A program made the position numbers and the translations under genes. The notes below the pieces were generated by a model, which was not told the origin of the DNA, made no database searches, and saw only the letters and a program-made list of their open reading frames with translations. 24,525 nt of DNA. Origin: Pseudomonadota bacterium. Lineage in GTDB: Bacteria > Pseudomonadota > Alphaproteobacteria > Rhizobiales > Rhizobiaceae. Numbering within the stretch: position 1 is the first letter of the stretch; each line of letters opens with the position of its first letter. Of this stretch, positions 8,106-17,549 are shown one piece after another. The DNA lies in contig JAEXMK010000261.1 of assembly GCA_023444445.1 (NCBI GenBank), positions 1 through 24,525 on the forward strand, in the 5' to 3' direction.

Positions 8106-8233
8106 GTGCACAACTCCACCCGGCCTTGAACAAATTCGCGGGATCGCGTGCCGTTGCGATGGCCAGGGGGCTGGTCGCCATCAACAAAATTATAAGAAAA
8201 TCGTTTTTTATCAGTATTTTAAACGTTCGATAA
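7985..8233 (+). pseudogene. Decayed lipoprotein leader (truncated DUF3313-like copy)
   Basis: This GTG-started frame of 82 codons sits behind the same operator and ribosome-binding site as the intact lipoprotein gene at 9459. The N-terminal 45 or so residues resemble that protein's signal region. However, the lipobox cysteine is replaced (GYTSVP against GCSSVP), so the product could not be lipidated. After about residue 50 the similarity ends. The last 25 codons are AT-rich (8180-8225, with a run of six T) and encode nothing recognisable. The best reading is a relic of a tandem duplication whose 3' part was deleted or replaced. A short functional leader peptide is possible but less likely. 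It occupies most of the 446-base gap between the kinase and VirK-like genes. Confidence 0.45.
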
Positions 8234-8340
8234 CTCCTGCCGCTTCCGGTGCGTAGGGGCTTATCGAGCAATTCCTCAGTCAGTGAAATTTTATCTCGTT
8301 CCAACCGGTTTTATGCGCTCGTCCACCTCCCAGGCAAACC

Positions 8341-9327
8341 ATGATGTCACCTTCCGAAATCGCAATATTCAACGCCGACACCAACTCCGAAAACGCCGAT
8401 CCGGCCTTTCCCTTTCCGCAAACGACACCCGCCGGTGATGGACGGGCACCGCCCCGTTTTTTCCTTGTGCGAAGCATCGCTGCATTCATGTTTCGCGCCC
8501 ATTGGAAACGCAGTTTTCTTCTCTGGATGCGGTTTGCGGCGCACCCGCTTCTGACCTTGCGCTGGTGGCGGTTTCTCTGCCGGTTTTCGACAGCCGAGCA
8601 GCTGCCACCGCCCCATGACGATCTTCTGCAGAAGCCGTTTTCGAAATTCCTCGTTGCGAAACTCTCCTATGCAAACCGTCTAGAGCTTCTGACGGAGAAC
8701 TTCCGGCTTGCGAGCCATTGTTTTGCGGAAGATGTCCTGGCGGCAGTCTGGGCTGGCGAAACGGTGGCGGCGGGCGTCGTGAGCGGCCGCGCCGATGAAT
8801 ACCGGTGTAGTCTTGGCCTCGCCGACCGCTATGGCGGACGGCATGAAGGCTCCTTCGCTATCAGGCTCAGCCGATGTGGTGACGAGGCGATATTATGGAC
8901 GGCGAAATTCCTTTTCGTGACCAAAAATGGACGCAGGACCATCGTCGTCGGCGGCATGCAGGGGCCGCGCGCGGCAAAGCAGGAAATGGTGAACGTCACC
9001 CGCGATCTCTTCGGTCTACGCCCCAAGGAAGCTGTCCTGATGGCAATGCAGGCTTTCCTCGATAGTGGTGCCGACCGTTATCTGGCCGTATCCCAGGCGC
9101 GCCACCCGATCAATTGTCGCCGCAGCCGGCGGCAAAAAATGCTGTTCTCGGACATCGATTCCTTCTGGAACGAACGCTCGGCCGAACCCGACGACATATT
9201 CGGTTTTGAGGTCCCGATTTCCGGCATGGACGGCAAGGACAAACGCAGCCGGATGAAGGCCGCGTTCTTCTGCGCTACGGCCGGGCTTTGCCATTCCGGC
9301 AGATCGGATCAACGGGCCAGCATATAG
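8341..9327 (+). CDS. VirK/YbjX family protein (DUF535)
   Basis: A 328-residue protein of the DUF535 family. Family features include VVGGMQGPRAAK, the region LFGLRPKEAVLMAMQAF, YLAVSQARHPI, and the C-terminal FSDIDSFWNE. The first 50 residues are variable. They may include a poorly conserved extension, so the true start could be downstream of ATG 8341/8344. No strong ribosome-binding site is seen there. In enteric bacteria VirK and YbjX belong to the PhoP regulon and have been linked to resistance to antimicrobial peptides and to virulence. The biochemical activity is unknown. Here the gene lies between two copies of an OmpR-type operator and beside a two-component system, so similar regulation is plausible. 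The family call is fairly secure; the role is inferred from relatives. Confidence 0.82.
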   Translation: MMSPSEIAIFNADTNSENADPAFPFPQTTPAGDGRAPPRFFLVRSIAAFMFRAHWKRSFLLWMRFAAHPLLTLRWWRFLCRFSTAEQLPPPHDDLLQKPFSKFLVAKLSYANRLELLTENFRLASHCFAEDVLAAVWAGETVAAGVVSGRADEYRCSLGLADRYGGRHEGSFAIRLSRCGDEAILWTAKFLFVTKNGRRTIVVGGMQGPRAAKQEMVNVTRDLFGLRPKEAVLMAMQAFLDSGADRYLAVSQARHPINCRRSRRQKMLFSDIDSFWNERSAEPDDIFGFEVPISGMDGKDKRSRMKAAFFCATAGLCHSGRSDQRASI

Positions 9328-9370
9328 GCGCGCTGCCCTGTTGTGCGGTGGCGTGTCCGCGTCGCCGCCC

Positions 9371-9580
9371 CCAGGGGGTGGTGATTGTAATGTTGCCGCA
9401 ATTTTGGCTGTCGTACCGTGTGGGGCATAAGATCAACCACGCAACTGGAGTACGTGCAGTGCAACAACGGTGGAACCTGTTACCCCGGGCCTTCGGCGAG
9501 AGGGGTCGCCGTCGCCACGGCGCCGCCTTCGCGACCTTGCCCATTGCGATCATCATATCCGGCTGCAGTTCAGTGCCGCT
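9371..9580 (+). repeat. Diverged promoter-leader duplication, copy 2
   Basis: This is the counterpart of 7907-8105. It has the same order of CCAGGGG, operator, ATCAACCA, GGAG and GTG start, and it runs into the intact DUF3313 lipoprotein gene. The operator-to-GTG distance is 75 bases here against 67 in copy 1, so there have been small insertions or deletions. Confidence 0.6.
9384..9405 (+). promoter_or_regulatory. OmpR-type operator before the DUF3313 lipoprotein gene
   Basis: The half-sites ATTGTAA and GCCGCAA lie 11 bases apart in the same pattern as 5825-5842 and 7918-7935. The site starts 75 bases before the GTG start of the lipoprotein gene and 57 bases after the VirK-like stop codon. 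This indicates a separate promoter for the lipoprotein gene, probably controlled by the nearby regulator. Confidence 0.55.
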
Positions 9581-10337
9581 AAAGGAAGGCGGCACGCTGA
9601 CGTCCTATGCACAGCTCAGCCCTGCCAAAGGCAAGTTCACCAAATCCCGGACTTTTGTGGACGCCTACGGGCTGGCCGGCATCAAGACCGTCGCCATCGT
9701 ACCGACAACCTTTTCCTTTGCCGCCTCGTCGCGGATCGCATCGGAAAAGGACCGTATCCTTGTTTCGAATGCACTGGATCGCGCCATCTGCGTGGCGCTC
9801 AGTGACAAATTCCGTATTACCGCCCTCGGCCAGCCGGCGGACATGACGGTGCGCACCGTCGTCACCGATGTCGTACCGACAAACAAGGCTATGGCGGGGG
9901 TGTCGGCGGCGGTCACCCTCGGCAGCGGTTTTGTCCTGCCCGTCAGCGTGCCGCGTCTGCCTGTCGGGCTGGGCGGATTGGCCGTCGAGGCTGAGGCGGT
10001 GGACAATACCGGCGTGCAACGCGCGGCAGCCGTCTGGTCCAAGGGCGCGAATTCCATCACCAGCAAACCCCGCGTGTCGGAAATCGGCGATGCCTATGGG
10101 CTTGCCGCCGATTTTTCCAATTATTTTGCGCGCATACTGGTGACGGGCAAGGTCTCCGACGGTCTGAACCTGTCCGTTCCCTCCGGCCAGCGAATCCGCT
10201 CCGCACTGGGCGGAAAACCAAAATATGTCGAATGTGACGCCTATGGCCGGTCACGCGGCCTGCCCGGCATGGTGGCCGACAAGGTCGGCGCGCCACCCGA
10301 ATGGACAGACAGACACGCAAGGATAGGGGCGCGATAG
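9459..10337 (+). CDS. DUF3313-type outer-membrane lipoprotein
   Basis: A 292-residue predicted lipoprotein. The GTG at 9459 is chosen because GGAG lies eight bases upstream and the same arrangement is conserved in the decayed copy at 7985. The N-terminus is basic (RGRRRHG). A hydrophobic core then ends in the lipobox ISGC with Cys36, the likely lipidation and cleavage site for signal peptidase II. The body matches the DUF3313 pattern: a LTSYAQLSP start, a strand ending in VAIVPTTFSF, a helix around SNALDRAICVAL, and TVRTVVTDVVPTN. A glycine-rich stretch and a helix ending NYFARILV follow. DUF3313 proteins are uncharacterised. The promoter suggests co-regulation with the efflux and two-component genes. 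It is convergent with oxyR. Confidence 0.78.
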   Translation: MQQRWNLLPRAFGERGRRRHGAAFATLPIAIIISGCSSVPLKEGGTLTSYAQLSPAKGKFTKSRTFVDAYGLAGIKTVAIVPTTFSFAASSRIASEKDRILVSNALDRAICVALSDKFRITALGQPADMTVRTVVTDVVPTNKAMAGVSAAVTLGSGFVLPVSVPRLPVGLGGLAVEAEAVDNTGVQRAAAVWSKGANSITSKPRVSEIGDAYGLAADFSNYFARILVTGKVSDGLNLSVPSGQRIRSALGGKPKYVECDAYGRSRGLPGMVADKVGAPPEWTDRHARIGAR

Positions 10338-10355
10338 CTCAGCGGCCCCTTCTCG

Positions 10356-10381
10356 GATCGCGCGTTGCTATGCGCGCGATC
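10356..10381. terminator. Possible bidirectional hairpin between lipoprotein gene and oxyR
   Basis: GATCGCGCG and CGCGCGATC form a perfect nine-base stem around an eight-base loop in the 59-base gap between two convergent genes. Position and symmetry suit a shared terminator, but neither side has a T-run. Intrinsic termination would therefore be weak, and this could be a simple stem. Confidence 0.35.
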
Positions 10382-10396
10382 ACCTGACCGAAGCAA

Positions 10397-11305
10397 TTAT
10401 GGTGCGAGACCGAGTTTCTGAATTCCACATTCGCGGACGATCTCGGCAATATGGGTGAACTGCGCCGAAAGCGGATTGCTCTTGCGCCAGACGATGCCGA
10501 TGGTGCGGGATGGTCGTGGTTCCGCCAGACGGAATACCGACACGGTGGATTGCCGCGTTTCCATATCGACCGCCATCTGCGGAATGAGCGTGACGCCGAT
10601 ACCGGCGCCAACCATCTGTACCAGTGTCGACAGCGAGCTGCCTTCCATCAGCACGCGCGGCGGCGCATTCGTGGTGCTGCAGAAGGAAAGCGCCTGGTTG
10701 CGGAAACAATGGCCCTCCTCCAAGAGCAGCAGGCGCATTTCACCCAGCTTGTCGGCGCTCGGCACCGGCATGCCCGCATCCTCCATCGGTCGCACCAGAA
10801 TGAATTCCTCCGAAAACAGCGGCACTTCTTCCAGCGCGGGTTCCGAAACGGGCAGCGCGACGATGGCCATGTCGAGCCGGGCTTCGAGAAGGTCTTCGAT
10901 GAGCTTCTGCGTCACCGCCTCGCGCGGGCGTGCTTCCAGTCCGGGATAATGCCGGGTCAGCGTCTTGATTACCTGCGGCAAAAGATAGGGCGCGACGGTG
11001 GGGATGACACCGATGCGCAGGCGACCGCTGAGAGGGCCATGCCCCGCGCGTCCCAGATCCTGCAACTCGTCCACCGAACGCAGGATGGCCCGGGTGCGTT
11101 CGGCAAATTCCTCACCAAGCGCCGTCAGCCTGATCTGGCGGCTGCCGCGTTCGACGAGCGGCGCACCGATCAATTCCTCCAGTTCCCGTATCTGCAGAGA
11201 TAGTGCAGGCTGGGAGATAGCACAGGCTTCGGCCGCACGCCCGAAATGGCCGATCTTGGCCAGCGCATCGAAATAACGGAGATGTTTCATGGAAAGGGCA
11301 ATCAT
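10397..11305 (-). CDS. oxyR: OxyR, peroxide-sensing LysR-type regulator
   Basis: A 302-residue LysR-family protein. The N-terminal helix-turn-helix spans roughly residues 18-65 (HFGRAAEACAISQPALSLQI). The effector domain carries the redox cysteine pair C200 and C209 in EEGHCFRNQALSFC, which corresponds to Cys199 and Cys208 of E. coli OxyR. These form a disulfide on reaction with hydrogen peroxide and switch the protein to an activator. The gene is divergent from katG, the classical target, as is known for Agrobacterium. The start at 11305 aligns well with other OxyR proteins. A second ATG at 11290 also exists, and neither has a strong ribosome-binding site. The cysteine pair and the context make the identification secure. 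Confidence 0.93.
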   Translation of the reverse strand: MIALSMKHLRYFDALAKIGHFGRAAEACAISQPALSLQIRELEELIGAPLVERGSRQIRLTALGEEFAERTRAILRSVDELQDLGRAGHGPLSGRLRIGVIPTVAPYLLPQVIKTLTRHYPGLEARPREAVTQKLIEDLLEARLDMAIVALPVSEPALEEVPLFSEEFILVRPMEDAGMPVPSADKLGEMRLLLLEEGHCFRNQALSFCSTTNAPPRVLMEGSSLSTLVQMVGAGIGVTLIPQMAVDMETRQSTVSVFRLAEPRPSRTIGIVWRKSNPLSAQFTHIAEIVRECGIQKLGLAP

Positions 11306-13686
<2,381 letters not shown>

Positions 13687-13713
13687 GCGGAAGGCCGATT
13701 GGCCGAAAAGACA

Positions 13714-13745
13714 ACACCTCCCCGAGCGATCGGGGAGGTGTTTTT
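13714..13745 (+). terminator. Rho-independent terminator of katG
   Basis: A perfect 12-base stem (ACACCTCCCCGA paired with its complement, loop GCGA) is followed by TTTTT, 27 bases after the katG stop. On the minus strand the hairpin is followed by TTGTCTTTT, so it may also stop transcription of the small gene at 13789-13965. A second, smaller inverted repeat, CTCCTC-TCGATC-GAGGAG, lies at 13754-13771. Confidence 0.9.
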
Positions 13746-13788
13746 ATTGCGGCCTCCTCTCGATCGAGGAGTGCCCGTGTTCATCCGT

Positions 13789-13965
13789 TCAGCGACGGTC
13801 TGAAGACGGAACCTGCCTCTCGGGTGACGATTTTTCGTTTTTACCCGCAGGCGTCTTGCCACTCTTCTCGTTTTCATGAGCATCAGGGCCGGCGACAATC
13901 ACGCCACGGCCCTGTTCTTCGCGCTTCTTGTCGGCGAAATCGCCCGCTTCCTTTTTCTCGGTCAT
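13789..13965 (-). CDS. Small disordered hydrophilic protein, likely general-stress gene
   Basis: A 58-residue protein beginning MTEKKEAGDFADKKREEQ and ending SSDRR. It is almost entirely charged or polar (Lys, Glu, Asp, Arg, Ser, Gly), has no hydrophobic core, and is probably disordered. The start at 13965 has AAGGGAAAC upstream. It lies about 30 bases after the expected transcription start of the EcfG-type promoter at 14001-14025. The longer frame starting at 13998 would begin at or before that point. I do not recognise a family, but short hydrophilic proteins of this kind are frequent members of the alphaproteobacterial EcfG (RpoE2) general stress regulon. Its function is unknown. Confidence 0.65.
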   Translation of the reverse strand: MTEKKEAGDFADKKREEQGRGVIVAGPDAHENEKSGKTPAGKNEKSSPERQVPSSDRR

Positions 13966-14000
13966 CACTGTTTCCCTTTGCGTTGTCTGGTCCATCACTC

Positions 14001-14025
14001 AACGAATGACGAAGAGGTGAGTTCC
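14001..14025 (-). promoter_or_regulatory. EcfG/RpoE2-type general stress promoter
   Basis: On the minus strand the sequence reads GGAAC-N16-CGTT: GGAAC at 14025-14021 and CGTT at 14004-14001. This is an exact match to the consensus for the alphaproteobacterial general-stress sigma factor. It lies 35 bases upstream of the small hydrophilic protein's ATG, which leaves a short leader with a ribosome-binding site. Confidence 0.75.
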
Positions 14026-14086
14026 AGACACATTATTCCGGAGGGGAAGAACGCTGCCGGTCCGGTGCCAAGTTCTTTGTGGGAAT

Positions 14087-14956
14087 TCAGGGCCACGCGG
14101 CATAGGAAGGGGGAGGAGTATCTTGCGCGCGCATCGCGGCCCGGCGGAATCGTCCGGGTGATCTACCCTCCTTGCTGGTGAAGAAGCGGTTGAAATAGCC
14201 CGGATCCTGAAACCCCAAACGAAACGCGATTTCAGCAACTTGCAGCGAAGAGTTCAGAAGAAGCTCGCGCGCTTCCGAGAGCAGTTCGCGATGAATGTAA
14301 GCCTGTGGCGAAAGGCCGGTCGCGGTTTTGACGATTGAGCCCAGACGGTCACGACTGATGCCGAGTTGACGGGCATAGTCATCAACGCTCCAATGGTCAC
14401 GTCTGTGTTGCGCGACGAGCAGAACAAAACGTCCCGTCATGCTCGACGGCACTGAGACCGCGCTGATTTCCGTTGTGGCATGCTGGCATATGCGGATCAG
14501 AGTGACGGAAAGAAGGTTGGCAATGATCGCTTCCGTGGCGGCCGTTGGCCTGAGATTTTCAGTGGCGATGGTTTCCAGATAGGCCGCCAGTTCCGCATGA
14601 TCCTTTTCCGCAAGTGTCTCAGTCAGAACACGTTGCAGGCCATTGCGAAGGGTGATCGCGCTTGTCCCCGTTGGCATTGCATGCGCAAGGCCGATTTCCG
14701 TGGCGGAAAGCAGCGACACCCGGCTTCCCGCTTCCAGCCGCAGGCGGCCGGCATGGCCCGCGGGCAACCAGGCCAATCCCGGTGCAGGCAGGGCAAGGCT
14801 CTCACCGTCGCCAATGATCTGCGCATGGCCGGCGGCAAGCAGGATGAGATGGGCATAGCCCGGCGCCAGTTTCACCTCGCTCACCCGCAGCGATGAATTC
14901 AATAGTCGCGCCAGCGTGGCCTGGCCGTTGCCAGCATTGTGATTTTGAAACGCCAT
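14087..14956 (-). CDS. AraC-family transcriptional regulator
   Basis: A 289-residue regulator. The N-terminal 150 or so residues look like a cupin-type effector domain (LAPGYAHLILLAAGHAQIIGDGE, then LPAPGLAWLPAGH). Residues from about 185 to 275 form the two helix-turn-helix units of the AraC family. The first is around WSVDDYARQLGISRDRLGSIV. The second has the typical LLLNSSLQVAEIAFRLGF followed by DPGYFNRFFTSKEG and SPGRFR. It is divergent from a vanillin-dehydrogenase-like gene, so an aromatic aldehyde or acid is a likely inducer. AraC-type regulators such as PobR have comparable roles in aromatic catabolism. Its 3' end faces the small stress gene on the same strand, 121 bases away. The family is certain and the effector is a guess. 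Confidence 0.9.
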   Translation of the reverse strand: MAFQNHNAGNGQATLARLLNSSLRVSEVKLAPGYAHLILLAAGHAQIIGDGESLALPAPGLAWLPAGHAGRLRLEAGSRVSLLSATEIGLAHAMPTGTSAITLRNGLQRVLTETLAEKDHAELAAYLETIATENLRPTAATEAIIANLLSVTLIRICQHATTEISAVSVPSSMTGRFVLLVAQHRRDHWSVDDYARQLGISRDRLGSIVKTATGLSPQAYIHRELLSEARELLLNSSLQVAEIAFRLGFQDPGYFNRFFTSKEGRSPGRFRRAAMRAQDTPPPSYAAWP

Positions 14957-15021
14957 TCATCCCTCAAAAGTACAATAACGAACCATACTAGTGCATTTTA
15001 TCAGGGGCTGTCGTTGCTAAA

Positions 15022-15060
15022 CTTCGCTCATAACGAGCGGAAGACCTTGAGGAGAAGGTC
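15022..15060 (+). promoter_or_regulatory. Two adjacent inverted repeats in the leader of the aldehyde dehydrogenase gene
   Basis: The first repeat is CTTCGCTC-ATAAC-GAGCGGAAG (15022-15043, one unpaired base). The second is the perfect GACCTT-gaggag-AAGGTC (15043-15060), and the two share one base. They lie in the 123-base divergent region, 20-58 bases before the ATG at 15080, just ahead of the ribosome-binding site AGGAGGAGA (15069-15077). The second loop itself contains GAGGAG. They could be regulator-binding sites or leader RNA stems. Confidence 0.4.
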
Positions 15061-15079
15061 GCTCGACAGGAGGAGACAT

Positions 15080-16531
15080 ATGCAGACTGTCAATCTTTTC
15101 ATCGGCGGCGACCATTGCGCGGCCGCGAACGGCAAGCGCTTCGAACGGAACAATCCGATTACCGGCGATGCCGTGACAAGTGCAGCCGCAGCGACGGTTG
15201 AAGATGCAACGAAAGCGGCCGACGCTGCCGCCGCCGCTTTCCCGAAATGGTCAGCCACCACGCCCGGTGAACGCCGCCGTCACCTGCTTGCGGCTGCGGA
15301 GGCGTTGCGTGCCGCGGGCCCGCAGATCATTCGGGCGATGAAGGAGGAAATCGGCGCGACGGAAGCCTGGGCCGGTTTCAACGTCATGCTCGCCAGCGAT
15401 ATGCTGGTGGAGGCGGCCAGTCTCACCACGCAGATCAAGGGAGAAGTGATCCCATCCAACCGTCCGGGCACCATGGCCATGGCGCTCCGCCAGCCAGCCG
15501 GGGTCGTGCTGTCGATGGCGCCCTGGAATGCGCCGGTCATTCTCGGTGTGCGTTCCATTGCCACCCCGCTTGCCTGTGGCAACACCGTTGTCATGAAGAC
15601 CTCGGAACTTTGCCCGCGCACTCATGCCCTGATCATCGAAGCGGTTGCCTCGGCCGGACTGCCGAAGGGCGTGCTGAACGCCATTTCCAACGCGCCGGAA
15701 GATGCGGCGAAGATTGTCGAGACGCTGATTGCCCATCCGGCGGTCAGAAGGGTGAATTTCACCGGTTCCACCCGCGTCGGCCGCGTCATTGCGGAAACGG
15801 CAGGCCGTTACCTGAAGCCGGCCCTGCTGGAGCTTGGCGGCAAAGCACCCTTCATCGTGCTTGATGATGCCGACATCGACGCTGCGGTCGCCGCCGCTGC
15901 CTTTGGCGCCTACATGAACCAGGGTCAGATCTGCATGTCGACCGAGCGTATCATCGTGCTCGACAGCGTTGCCGATACATTCGTCGATGCTTTCGCGAAA
16001 AAGGCGGCCAGCCTGCCGGCGGGCGATCCGCGCGAGGGCAAGACACCGCTCGGCTCCCTGGTCAGTGCCGAAGCAGCCTCGCGTATCCGGGCGCTGGTGG
16101 ATGATGCTGTCGCCAAGGGTGCGCGACGGGTCGCCGGCGGCGGTGGTGATGGCACGATGCTTGATGCGATTGCCGTCGATGGCGTCACCCCGGCCATGCG
16201 GCTTTATTCGGAGGAGAGCTTCGGTCCGGTTGTATCCATCATCCGCGCCGGCAGCATCGATGAAGCCGTGAGCATCGCCAATGAAAGCGAATTCGGCCTT
16301 TCAGCCGCCGTTTTCGGCCGGGATCAGGCGCGGGCACTTTCCGTCGCTGCGCGTATTGAAAGCGGCATTTGCCACATCAATGGGCCGACCGTTCATGACG
16401 AGGCGCAGATGCCCTTTGGCGGGGTCAAGGCTTCCGGTTATGGCCGTTTCGGCGGCACGGCGGGCATTGCCGAATTCACCGAATTGCGTTGGGTCACCCT
16501 GCAGGACGGGCCGCTGCATTACCCGATCTGA
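15080..16531 (+). CDS. Aromatic aldehyde dehydrogenase, vanillin dehydrogenase-like
   Basis: A 483-residue NAD(P)-dependent aldehyde dehydrogenase. The ATG at 15080 is backed by a very strong ribosome-binding site (AGGAGGAGA). Key residues are N150 (APWNAPV), K173 (cofactor), FTGST at 227-231, the general base E251 in LELGGKAPF, and the nucleophile C285 in NQGQICMSTER. Several stretches match what I recall of bacterial vanillin and salicylaldehyde dehydrogenases: TTQIKGEVIPSN, RQPAGVVLSMAPWNAPVILGVR, ICHINGPTVHDEAQMPFGG, and the C-terminus GPLHYPI. The likely reaction is oxidation of an aromatic aldehyde such as vanillin to its acid, in lignin-derived carbon use or detoxification. A divergent AraC-type regulator supports substrate induction. 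No other aromatic-catabolism genes are adjacent. Confidence 0.9.
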   Translation: MQTVNLFIGGDHCAAANGKRFERNNPITGDAVTSAAAATVEDATKAADAAAAAFPKWSATTPGERRRHLLAAAEALRAAGPQIIRAMKEEIGATEAWAGFNVMLASDMLVEAASLTTQIKGEVIPSNRPGTMAMALRQPAGVVLSMAPWNAPVILGVRSIATPLACGNTVVMKTSELCPRTHALIIEAVASAGLPKGVLNAISNAPEDAAKIVETLIAHPAVRRVNFTGSTRVGRVIAETAGRYLKPALLELGGKAPFIVLDDADIDAAVAAAAFGAYMNQGQICMSTERIIVLDSVADTFVDAFAKKAASLPAGDPREGKTPLGSLVSAEAASRIRALVDDAVAKGARRVAGGGGDGTMLDAIAVDGVTPAMRLYSEESFGPVVSIIRAGSIDEAVSIANESEFGLSAAVFGRDQARALSVAARIESGICHINGPTVHDEAQMPFGGVKASGYGRFGGTAGIAEFTELRWVTLQDGPLHYPI

Positions 16532-16558
16532 TTTTTACGAGCATGTCGGCGGGCGGCG

Positions 16559-17455
16559 TCATCGCCGCTCGTCGATCAGCCAGCCGGTGAGTTTTCTGAC
16601 CGCGTTGTCACTGCTTTTTGGGCGCATCAGCCAGTAACCGCGGCCCGGGGCATCAAGGCTTGGGCCTGCGGTCACCAGCACGCCTGCCTCAAGCAGGGGA
16701 TCGACCAGTCCGGCCCAGCCGAGCGCGAAACCCTGTTCACCGATCGTCGCCTGCACCACCATGGTATAATTGTTGAAGCTGATGTCGCCGCCATCATGCT
16801 CGGCACTGCGATGCACGCCGAAATGCTTGAAATAGGCAGCCCAGTCGAACCAGTGCGCTTGTGACGTGTTTTCGAGGTGGATGAGCTTGCGCCGCGAACA
16901 ATCCGCGATGGTCGTGGGGGCGGGCGTTTCAGCCAGCAGGGCAGGTGAGCAGACCGGCGTCACCTTCTCCGACAGCAATAGCACTGCACCTTCGCCCGCT
17001 TCCTGGCGTGTACCGAAAATGATCATCACGTCGCTATCGTGTTTGCCCTGACCCAACGGATCCTGTGTGGCGACGATCTGAATATTGATATCAGGGTTCA
17101 GCGCGCGAAAGCCATGCATGCGCGGGATGAGCCACAGAGACGAAAAGGCGTAATCCGTATGCAGGCGGATGGTCTGGCGTTCCTCCGTCCGGCGAAGCTG
17201 CTGTGCCAGAAGGTCGATGGCGTCGACATTGCGTGAAACCACCTCGAACAGTCGTTGTCCCTCGGCCGTCAGTTCGATGCCACGATGTTTGCGCCGGATG
17301 AGGGTTACGCCCAGCTCATCCTCCAGCCTGCGGATCTGATAGCTGACGGCTGGCTGGGTCAGCCGCAGCGATGCTGCCGCCGCCGTCAGGCTGCCACGGC
17401 GGGCAACCTCGGTGAAAATGCGCATCCATCCCAGGTCAAGTGGCCGCTCTGACAT
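16559..17455 (-). CDS. LysR-type regulator of choline-sulfate use (predicted)
   Basis: A 298-residue LysR-family regulator. The helix-turn-helix is at about residues 20-60 (GSLTAAAASLRLTQPAVSYQIRRLEDELG), followed by the linker helix and an effector domain starting near residue 93. The GcvA-like style (LDLGWMRIFTEVARRGSLTAAA), together with its position divergent from a choline-binding protein and choline sulfatase, fits the family described as choline-sulfate-utilisation transcription factor. It would sense choline, choline-O-sulfate or a derivative and act in the 94-base region it shares with the transport gene. I see no unambiguous operator there. The 3' end is convergent with the aldehyde dehydrogenase gene, 27 bases away. 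The LysR call is certain; the specific regulon is inferred from context. Confidence 0.87.
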   Translation of the reverse strand: MSERPLDLGWMRIFTEVARRGSLTAAAASLRLTQPAVSYQIRRLEDELGVTLIRRKHRGIELTAEGQRLFEVVSRNVDAIDLLAQQLRRTEERQTIRLHTDYAFSSLWLIPRMHGFRALNPDINIQIVATQDPLGQGKHDSDVMIIFGTRQEAGEGAVLLLSEKVTPVCSPALLAETPAPTTIADCSRRKLIHLENTSQAHWFDWAAYFKHFGVHRSAEHDGGDISFNNYTMVVQATIGEQGFALGWAGLVDPLLEAGVLVTAGPSLDAPGRGYWLMRPKSSDNAVRKLTGWLIDERR

Positions 17456-17549
17456 TAAAATTCCTTATATCAGTCATCGAAAAATACCCGCTTCACAGGC
17501 AAAAGCAACGTGGTGTTCAATAAACTGGATTGATAAAAGGGGAGCCGCA

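Noticed and set aside
10326..10396. tRNA-like start (GCGATAGCTCAGCGG) after the lipoprotein gene
   Set aside because: The D-arm-like word is present, but no anticodon stem or T-arm (GGTTCGA) follows at the right distance, and it overlaps the lipoprotein stop codon.
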